This document shows, piece after piece, positions 6,615-12,010 of a stretch of DNA of 19,227 nucleotides. Positions within the stretch are counted from its first letter, which is position 1, and each line of letters begins with the position of its first letter. The position numbers and the translations under genes were made by a program. The notes below the pieces were generated by a model. It worked only from the letters and a program-made list of their open reading frames with translations. It had not been told where the DNA came from and did no database searches. The DNA comes from an uncultured Bacteriovorax sp. Its GTDB lineage: Bacteria; Bdellovibrionota; Bacteriovoracia; Bacteriovoracales; Bacteriovoracaceae. The stretch covers positions 1-19,227 of the forward strand of contig CAMLRB010000045.1 of the NCBI GenBank assembly GCA_946482295.1, given 5' to 3'.

Positions 6615-7850
6615 TTAGACGGATGGAATATCGCTTACTCCGTCAATTCCCATGAATTTACGGTAGATTCTGTCTTTAGCAGAGTCTTTTCTCTTTCCTT
6701 CATCCTGGCAGGCCTGGATGCTTTTTTCATCTGCTGGAATGATCCCCGCCATGACTTTGGCCTGACACTCGTTTTTACGTCTTTCGTTTTGTTCTCTCAG
6801 CTGGGCCTGTGTATCGTAATTATAAAGCTCTTCATTGTTATCGTCTGCACGATCAACAAGTTTTTCAATTGGAGCTCCCGATTCTTTGTAAGTCATCTGT
6901 ACAAGATTGTCGCGATCGAGTGGGAAAAATGGACTCTCAGCTGTTCCATTATTTAGGACTGTCTTATAAGTTTTGTTTCTTTTGGCCCATGGGTGATCTG
7001 CTTTATCTTCTGTTTTATAAGAAACAGTAATTGGCAATTGTTGTTCATCTCCATCCATGATCAGGTCATGAAGGGCCTGAAGATCGAAAGCTCGTAAACG
7101 CATACATCCGTGTGAATCAAACCCACGTACGAATGAATCGTTGATTTCGATGTGAAATCCGATTGCTGTTGTATCAGCTTTTAAATCACGTCCATTAAGA
7201 ATACGAATGAATGGCTTTCCATCGAAATAACGAGGTTTTTCACGTTTTGAGATCACTGCTCTTTGATCAATAAATCCGTGTTTAAAACGTGGAGTTAATA
7301 GACTGACTTGTCCTTCGTTAAGAACACCTTCATCAAATCCACCAACACCGATAGGGAAAACAATTTTTAAATCAAAATTCTTATCTTCCAGAATGAGTTT
7401 ACGATCAATAAGTCCAACAGTGAGCGTGAGGTTTAACGATTTAACGTCAAAAGAACCTTGTTGCTCAATGCTCATCTCTTCTAGCTTCTTCGCGTTTTTA
7501 TTGTAACGAACGAGAATTTTCTCAATACGTGAGCCTTCTTTTGTTTTAATCAAGGCGGTTAACTTCAATTCTATCGTTGTTGTTTCCAGGTTTGGCTCTT
7601 CATTAAGGAAAACAGTGTGAAGAGTTTCAATTGACGATGTAGGGAAGAACGCTTGAGGATTCTTCTTCATGTTGGCCGCAACGTTTGCGAGTCCTGGAAC
7701 TAGTGAAGGCATTACATTTACCAAGTCATCAATTCTTACGCCAATAACTTTATTTTGTGCTTCAACTGGTAGCTGCTCTGCGAATGCATTTTGAACGCCG
7801 AAAGCAAGCATCGCTGCTAAAGTCGATGAGACAACCGTGTGTCTAATCAT
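6615..7850 (-). CDS. Exported L,D-transpeptidase (YkuD catalytic domain)
   Basis: This is a peptidoglycan-modifying enzyme expected in the periplasm, where YkuD enzymes form 3-3 crosslinks, attach proteins or exchange D-amino acids through an active-site cysteine. The ATG at 7850 has a very strong AGGGGG before it and begins a signal peptide (VVSSTLAAMLAFGV, cleavage near FAE), giving 411 residues. An in-frame start 14 codons upstream is less likely. The YkuD motif is seen as GFHIEI with H233, then SHGCMRL with C249 as nucleophile and R251. About 190 residues of unrecognised N-terminal region precede it. A charged C-terminal extension of about 130 residues (rich in E, K, Q and with two cysteines) follows. 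Bdellovibrio uses L,D-transpeptidases on prey wall, but a housekeeping role is equally possible here. Confidence 0.9.
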   Translation of the reverse strand: MIRHTVVSSTLAAMLAFGVQNAFAEQLPVEAQNKVIGVRIDDLVNVMPSLVPGLANVAANMKKNPQAFFPTSSIETLHTVFLNEEPNLETTTIELKLTALIKTKEGSRIEKILVRYNKNAKKLEEMSIEQQGSFDVKSLNLTLTVGLIDRKLILEDKNFDLKIVFPIGVGGFDEGVLNEGQVSLLTPRFKHGFIDQRAVISKREKPRYFDGKPFIRILNGRDLKADTTAIGFHIEINDSFVRGFDSHGCMRLRAFDLQALHDLIMDGDEQQLPITVSYKTEDKADHPWAKRNKTYKTVLNNGTAESPFFPLDRDNLVQMTYKESGAPIEKLVDRADDNNEELYNYDTQAQLREQNERRKNECQAKVMAGIIPADEKSIQACQDEGKRKDSAKDRIYRKFMGIDGVSDIPSV

Positions 7851-7882
7851 TTGAGTCCCCCTGTAATTTTTTAATGAAGCAG

Positions 7883-7903
7883 GTAGTACCAAAAAGGCAC
7901 CAC
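7883..7903 (-). promoter_or_regulatory. Hairpin in the divergent region ahead of the L,D-transpeptidase gene
   Basis: On the minus strand GTGGTGCC, TTTTT and GGTACTAC form an 8-bp stem (two G-U pairs) with a five-T loop, about 33 nt before the transpeptidase ATG. It could be a leader structure or a protein-binding site. No clear promoter was found for either divergent gene. Confidence 0.3.
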
Positions 7904-7987
7904 TTTAAGAATTTAAATAGCTCTGCGTGTATTTTTTACAGTCATTTCGCGCTATCATTGATTGTTCAAATAACAAGGAATGGATTG

Positions 7988-8566
7988 ATGGAAATGTGGG
8001 CCAATTTGAATTTTAAGGAGATGTTTTCGGTAACTCTTATTCTTTTTGCCGTCATCGATATTCTCGGCTCAATTCCGTTCATTTTGAATTTACGTAAACG
8101 CTACCAGAACATTGATGCATTTAAGATTACGTTAGTCTCAGGGATTCTGCTTTTCCTCTTCTTATACGTCGGACAATCCATTCTGAAGCTCTTTGGAGTT
8201 GATGTTCAGTCTTTCGCCATTGCCGGTGGTTTAATCATGTTCTTTTTAGGACTAGAAATGGTTCTCAACATTGAGATCTTCAAACATGATCCGCAAATTG
8301 AAGACTCATCGCCTATCGTTCCCCTCGCCTTCCCTCTTATTGCCGGTGCCGGATCGATGACTACACTCATTTCGCTTAACTCTCAGTTCGCCAAAATTAA
8401 TATTATTCTTGGGCTGATTCTCAATTTGATTTTTGTCTACGCGGTTTTAAAAGCATCCGATTTTATCGATAGGGCCATTGGAGTTACAGGAAGTATTATC
8501 TTAAGAAAATTCTTCGGAACCATTCTTTTGGCCATGTCGATTAAACTTATCAGAAGCGGAATCTAA
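7988..8566 (+). CDS. MarC-family integral inner-membrane protein
   Basis: The product is a MarC/UPF0056 membrane protein. Members have about six transmembrane helices and no agreed transport substrate, and the early link to multiple antibiotic resistance is not upheld. From the ATG at 7988 (AAGGA about 10 nt upstream) it has 192 residues. Six hydrophobic segments lie near 12-34, 45-67, 73-95, 108-128, 136-155 and 170-188. The family hallmark VPLAFPLIAGAGSMTT begins near residue 111. Longer readings start as far back as 7874, but they would add a polar, unconserved stretch and remove the divergent promoter region. The gene is divergent from the transpeptidase and appears to be a single-gene unit. 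Confidence 0.87.
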   Translation: MEMWANLNFKEMFSVTLILFAVIDILGSIPFILNLRKRYQNIDAFKITLVSGILLFLFLYVGQSILKLFGVDVQSFAIAGGLIMFFLGLEMVLNIEIFKHDPQIEDSSPIVPLAFPLIAGAGSMTTLISLNSQFAKINIILGLILNLIFVYAVLKASDFIDRAIGVTGSIILRKFFGTILLAMSIKLIRSGI

Positions 8567-8593
8567 AATTAGCCGAGTTATCTACTAGGACAT

Positions 8594-8610
8594 CTAAAAT
8601 CCTGTTTTAG
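8594..8610 (+). terminator. Weak AT-rich hairpin downstream of the marC-like gene
   Basis: CTAAAA (8594-8599) and TTTTAG (8605-8610) pair around a five-base loop, 28 nt after the stop, followed by TTGTTAG rather than a clean T-run. It may be a weak terminator. Confidence 0.3.
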
Positions 8611-8640
8611 TTGTTAGAAAATACTTAAGTAATTTATTAT
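8611..8640 (+). promoter_or_regulatory. Candidate promoter of the FeeM-like gene, with a 10-bp palindrome in the spacer
   Basis: TTGTTA (8611-8616) and TATTAT (8635-8640) are 18 nt apart. TACTTAAGTA (8622-8631), a perfect 10-bp palindrome, lies in the spacer and would be well placed for a repressor. AT-rich DNA gives such matches by chance, so confidence is low. Confidence 0.3.
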
Positions 8641-8681
8641 CATCCTCCGAAAAGTGAGAAAACTTGCTTCTTAGGTGATAA

Positions 8682-9539
8682 ATGAGATTAATCAACAAAC
8701 TTAAACAAAAAAAAATTAAAAGATTCTTTTGGGAGTTAATGCTTAGAACTCCATCTTTTTTACGCAAAAGGATTATTCGTTCTCGCTTTGAAATCAACTA
8801 CAATATGGATGAGAATATTGTTTTTAAACAAGCTCAATCAAAAAAAGAGATCGATACTGCTTTAAGTTTAGTCTATGAGGCCTACTTAGGTCTGAAATAT
8901 ATCGATAGCAATGTTCAAAATCTTCATTTTACAAAATATCTTGGTCTTCCAACTACTGTTATTCTTGTTATAAAAATTGGAGAGGAAGTAGTTGGTACAA
9001 TGAGCATTGTTCAGGATTCGGCCCTTGGTCTCCCTTGTGATACAACTTGGAATCTGGATGAAGTTAGAAAAAAAGGAAAGATTGCTGAAATATCTGCACT
9101 CTGTATTAAGAAAGACCTAAAAACTAATAAAGGGCATTTACTACTTCCACTCTGCAAATTGATGCACAAATTCTGCACAGAAATTCTCGATATAAACGTC
9201 ATTGTACTTGCGGCCACTCACGAAGTAGAACCTTTCTATACTGATCTTCTACTCTTTGAAAAAATTGATAATATAACAGGACAAAAACATTCCCTGGTTA
9301 AAGGGAACGAATCAACATGCTGTTATCTTGTCTTAGGTAAAAGTAATGAAGACAATTACTACAAAGTCTATAATGGGAAAGCGAAAAGCAAAAATTTACA
9401 CCACTTCTTTTTGATTCACGAAAGTTCAAATATAGAAATGCCAAATGAAGAAGAAATTTTTACATTAAGAACAAATGAAAAAAATAAGAACATCCTCGAA
9501 TTATTTAGGGAGAAACCTCTCAAGCTGAAGAATGGTTAA
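8682..9539 (+). CDS. FeeM-type N-acyl amino acid synthase domain protein (GNAT/autoinducer-synthase-like fold)
   Basis: Residues about 45-200 of this 285-residue protein fit the FeeM N-acyl amino acid synthase group, GNAT-fold enzymes related in structure to LuxI that transfer a fatty acyl chain from acyl carrier protein to an amino acid. The visible match is the order VGTMSIVQDSALGLPCD (104-120), WNLDEVRKKGKIAEISALCI (123-142), LLLPLCKLMHKF, INVIVLAATHEVEPFYTDLL and a GF-like LLFEKI. The first 40 residues are very basic (many K and R) and could bind membrane or nucleic acid. The last 80 are of unknown type. AGGTGA precedes the ATG. No acyl carrier protein gene is nearby. Its stop overlaps that of the convergent receiver gene in TTAA. 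The exact product, and whether it is a signal, is not known. Confidence 0.65.
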   Translation: MRLINKLKQKKIKRFFWELMLRTPSFLRKRIIRSRFEINYNMDENIVFKQAQSKKEIDTALSLVYEAYLGLKYIDSNVQNLHFTKYLGLPTTVILVIKIGEEVVGTMSIVQDSALGLPCDTTWNLDEVRKKGKIAEISALCIKKDLKTNKGHLLLPLCKLMHKFCTEILDINVIVLAATHEVEPFYTDLLLFEKIDNITGQKHSLVKGNESTCCYLVLGKSNEDNYYKVYNGKAKSKNLHHFFLIHESSNIEMPNEEEIFTLRTNEKNKNILELFREKPLKLKNG

Positions 9540-9943
9540 GTTCGATTTACAAATTTCCAACAATTATTTAATTTAGAAATTAATTCTTTTGAAGTCCATG
9601 GCTTTACAATATAGTCGCTTGCACCTTCTTGAATAGCTTCAAGGAAATGTGCAACCTCATCGTTTGTCGTACACATGACAAAGGGAGTTTTTAGAAAATT
9701 CTTTTCTTTACGAAACTCTTTTAGAAAATTTAGGCCTGAACCGTCTGGTAAATTCCAATCACAAATGACAAAACCAATTTCAACATTACGAAATTTTGAA
9801 AGTGCATCCTGAATAGATTCTGCTTCAGTAATTTCACCTTTACATCCAACTGATCTTAGATCATTGACCATTTGATTTCTAATAGACTGTAGGTCATCTA
9901 AAATAAAAAAGGGAACATACTCTAATGAAGATAATAATTTCAT
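9536..9943 (-). CDS. Stand-alone CheY-like receiver (response regulator 1)
   Basis: This 135-residue protein is a single receiver domain with no output domain. The phosphorylation set is complete: acidic pair D16-D17 in FFILDDLQS, phospho-acceptor D62 in VICDWNLPDGSG, T92 in VMCTTND and K114 in DYIVKPW. It would be phosphorylated by a histidine kinase and pass the signal on by protein contact or within a phosphorelay. The CDWNLPDGSG acceptor loop makes it less alike to the other two receivers here than they are to each other. It has its own divergent upstream region shared with the flavoprotein gene. A modest AGG lies before the ATG. Its stop overlaps the end of the FeeM-like gene by 4 nt. 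Confidence 0.9.
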   Translation of the reverse strand: MKLLSSLEYVPFFILDDLQSIRNQMVNDLRSVGCKGEITEAESIQDALSKFRNVEIGFVICDWNLPDGSGLNFLKEFRKEKNFLKTPFVMCTTNDEVAHFLEAIQEGASDYIVKPWTSKELISKLNNCWKFVNRT

Positions 9944-10018
9944 ATTTTACCTGAAAGGGGGTGTATCAATGGTAAATATTGTAATTCAAAATATGAGTTC
10001 TGCTTGATTTTTTTTTAA

Positions 10019-10033
10019 CGAGTACAGTACTCG
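10019..10033. promoter_or_regulatory. Perfect 15-bp palindrome, probable operator
   Basis: CGAGTACAGTACTCG is a perfect inverted repeat with 7-bp arms around a central A. It sits in the 157-bp divergent gap and is flanked on each side by very T-rich DNA on the plus strand. Its centre is about 44-50 nt upstream of the TATAAT ahead of the flavoprotein gene, a place where an activator or repressor dimer could bind. The binding protein is unknown. Confidence 0.5.
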
Positions 10034-10069
10034 GATTTATTTTTTTAATTCTTTAAATGTTATTAGTTG

Positions 10070-10075
10070 TATAAT
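10070..10075 (+). promoter_or_regulatory. -10 box (TATAAT) for the flavoprotein-receiver operon
   Basis: A perfect TATAAT at 10070-10075 lies 25 nt before the ATG at 10101. No good -35 box stands at 16-18 nt upstream, which suggests activator dependence, possibly through the palindrome at 10019. The AAAGGA ribosome site follows at 10088-10093. Confidence 0.5.
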
Positions 10076-10100
10076 CCTTAATATTTAGAAAGGATTTCAA

Positions 10101-11588
10101 ATGCAGATTACAACTACTTTAGGGATCAATCGTCAGGACATTACAATTTATGAGCCTGAAAGCATTGATGAATTAAAAAAAGATTTTGTGAATTATAGCT
10201 CCCGTTTTACGAATATCTCTGTTACGTCAGGGGGTAAAAACTGGGGTTATGGCTGTCACGCACCTAATGCTGATCAAAGCTTGCTAATTCATTTAAAGAA
10301 ATGCAATCGTATTATTGAGTTTGATAACTATCACGGAATCATTACGCTTGAGCCAGGCGTAACCTATGGGCAGTTGGCACTCTACCTGGAAGAAAAGGGC
10401 GATGAATGGATAGCTCCTGTCCATGGTGGTGGACCGGATTGCTCAGTCATTGGAAATGCTATGGAGCGCGGATACGGAATTACCCAACACACTGATCATT
10501 TCGGAGCTGTTATCACTTTAGAGGCTATTTTGAATGACGGCTCAATCTATGTTGGATCATTAAAAAAACTCGGGTTGGAAAGATTAGATAAGCTTTTCAA
10601 ATACGGTGTGGGGCCATACCTAGATCCAATTTTTACACAATCCGGAGTTGGTATTGTGACCCAAGCGACAATTAGGCTTGCCAAAAAGCCTTCATATGTT
10701 GAGATGTTTTATTATTTTCTGGAAGATGAAGCTTCTCTTCAACCATCTGTTGAGGCCATTAAAAAATCTAAACTAACACTAGGAAGCCTAGTCGGAGGAA
10801 TCAATCTCATTAACCGGGAAAGATGTTTAAGCATGCTCATTGATTATCCTCTTGAGAAAATACTTTCCAGGGCCCCATTGTCAGAAGAGGAAATGATCAA
10901 AGAAGCAAAAAAAAATATGATAACACCATGGCTTGTTGTAGGAATGCTTTATGGTGAAAAAAGGCTCGTAAAGGAATCACGAAAAATAATTGAAAATAAC
11001 TTCGCTGGAATTAAAAAGAGAAAATTTTATTTCAATACAAATAATCGAAAACTTTATCAACTTGCCCAAGAAGTACTTCGAAGAATAAACATCACCTCTT
11101 TTGACAGATCACTGACAAGCATGAACATGGCCTATGATGTCCTGTACGGCAAACCTAATAATGTTGCTTTAAAGCTCGCTTATTGGAAAAATGAAAATAA
11201 AGAACTAGTGAAAAATGATAATTTAAACCCAAATCGGGATAAATGCGGTCTCATTTGGTATGCTCCTTTAGTAGAGTTAACTGCATCAAGCGTGCAAACA
11301 TACTGCGAATTTATAAAAGAAGCTTCTAAGAAATTTAATATCAATTCGTTAATTACACTTACAACAATTGATGATCTTTGTTTTGATTCTACAGTCCCCA
11401 TACTTTTCAATTCCAATGATTCAAAAGATCGTGAGAATGCCTGGAAATATTATGAATATCTTATAGAAGAAGGAAAAAAATTGGGCTTTTTCCCTTATAG
11501 ATTGAATATTGAGAGCCAAAAAAAATATAATCTTAACAATTCTATACTTCGTTTTAATTTGATAAACGAAGCAAGGTACAACAATTAA
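10101..11588 (+). CDS. FAD-dependent oxidase/dehydrogenase of the vanillyl-alcohol oxidase / 4-cresol dehydrogenase type
   Basis: This 495-residue flavoprotein has the PCMH/VAO-type FAD-binding fold. Visible motifs in family order are SGGKNWGYG (43-51), LEPGVTYGQLALYLE (83-97), VIGNAMERGYGITQHTDHFG (116-135), YGVGPYLDPIFTQSGVGIVT (168-187) and, in the cap domain, DKCGLIWYAPL (about 380-390). The YGVGPYLDPIFTQS segment is close to the vanillyl-alcohol oxidase/4-cresol dehydrogenase subfamily. Those enzymes oxidise para-substituted phenols, and this is the basis for the call. The substrate here is not known. The C-terminus ends soon after YRLNIESQKKYNLNN and lacks the usual closing DPxGILxPG-like segment, and no frameshifted continuation is evident. 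There is no signal peptide. AAAGGA precedes the ATG. A receiver gene follows 14 nt downstream and is likely co-transcribed. Confidence 0.8.
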   Translation: MQITTTLGINRQDITIYEPESIDELKKDFVNYSSRFTNISVTSGGKNWGYGCHAPNADQSLLIHLKKCNRIIEFDNYHGIITLEPGVTYGQLALYLEEKGDEWIAPVHGGGPDCSVIGNAMERGYGITQHTDHFGAVITLEAILNDGSIYVGSLKKLGLERLDKLFKYGVGPYLDPIFTQSGVGIVTQATIRLAKKPSYVEMFYYFLEDEASLQPSVEAIKKSKLTLGSLVGGINLINRERCLSMLIDYPLEKILSRAPLSEEEMIKEAKKNMITPWLVVGMLYGEKRLVKESRKIIENNFAGIKKRKFYFNTNNRKLYQLAQEVLRRINITSFDRSLTSMNMAYDVLYGKPNNVALKLAYWKNENKELVKNDNLNPNRDKCGLIWYAPLVELTASSVQTYCEFIKEASKKFNINSLITLTTIDDLCFDSTVPILFNSNDSKDRENAWKYYEYLIEEGKKLGFFPYRLNIESQKKYNLNNSILRFNLINEARYNN

Positions 11589-11602
11589 AAAAAGAGCACA
11601 GA

Positions 11603-12010
11603 ATGAGTAAATCGGATCGATTAAGAGTTATGGTTGTTGATGATGTTTCTGCATATCGTGGGGAACTGATTGGAATTTTGAAAAGCATCGGTATTAATTA
11701 TATAGATGAAGCGGAAAATGGTCTCAAAGCATGGGATAAAATTGTGCTAGAGTCCAAAGGCAATGAAAAATTTGATTTAGTTATCAGTGATATTAACATG
11801 CCAATTCTAAATGGTCTTGAGCTATTGAAAAACATTCGTGAATTCAATCGGACTTCAAAGTTATCTGTTGTTTTAGTGTCTACAGAAAATGAAAAAGAGT
11901 TAATTATGCAGGCCATCTCTATGGGCATAAGTGATTATCTGATAAAACCCTATCAGGAAGAAACAGTAAAAAACCGAATAATTGCTTGTTTAAATAAAAT
12001 AATCAGCTGA
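11603..12010 (+). CDS. Stand-alone CheY-like receiver (response regulator 2)
   Basis: A 135-residue single receiver domain. Key residues are D13-D14 (VMVVDD), phospho-acceptor D63 in ISDINMPILNG, S93 in VLVSTENEK and K115 in DYLIKPY. It lies 14 nt after the flavoprotein gene with only a weak ribosome site (AAAGAG), so it is probably expressed from the same transcript. It converges tail to tail with the CheA-like kinase gene, making it the best candidate for that kinase's partner. It resembles the receiver at 17955-18347 (VSTE-EK, INMP and DY-LKP/IKP segments), which suggests a duplication within the locus. Both it and the kinase end in Ile-Ser-stop encoded by one shared palindrome. Confidence 0.92.
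   Translation: MSKSDRLRVMVVDDVSAYRGELIGILKSIGINYIDEAENGLKAWDKIVLESKGNEKFDLVISDINMPILNGLELLKNIREFNRTSKLSVVLVSTENEKELIMQAISMGISDYLIKPYQEETVKNRIIACLNKIIS

Noticed and set aside
7874..7987. N-terminal extension of the MarC-family protein
   Set aside because: The extra residues are not membrane-like or conserved, and the region is needed as the divergent regulatory gap. A good ribosome site stands before 7988.
8594..8797. 67-codon open frame on the minus strand across the start of the FeeM-like gene
   Set aside because: It overlaps a better supported gene, has no clear ribosome site and looks like a shadow.
8682..9539. LuxI-type acyl-homoserine lactone synthase
   Set aside because: The motifs are those of the FeeM group and the conserved LuxI-type start region is not seen. 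No LuxR gene is present in the window.
10019..10033. SOS (LexA) box at the palindrome
   Set aside because: CGAGTACAGTACTCG does not fit the E. coli CTGT-N8-ACAG form, nor the TTAC-N3-GTAA form as I recall it for Bdellovibrio, and the neighbouring genes are not DNA-repair genes.
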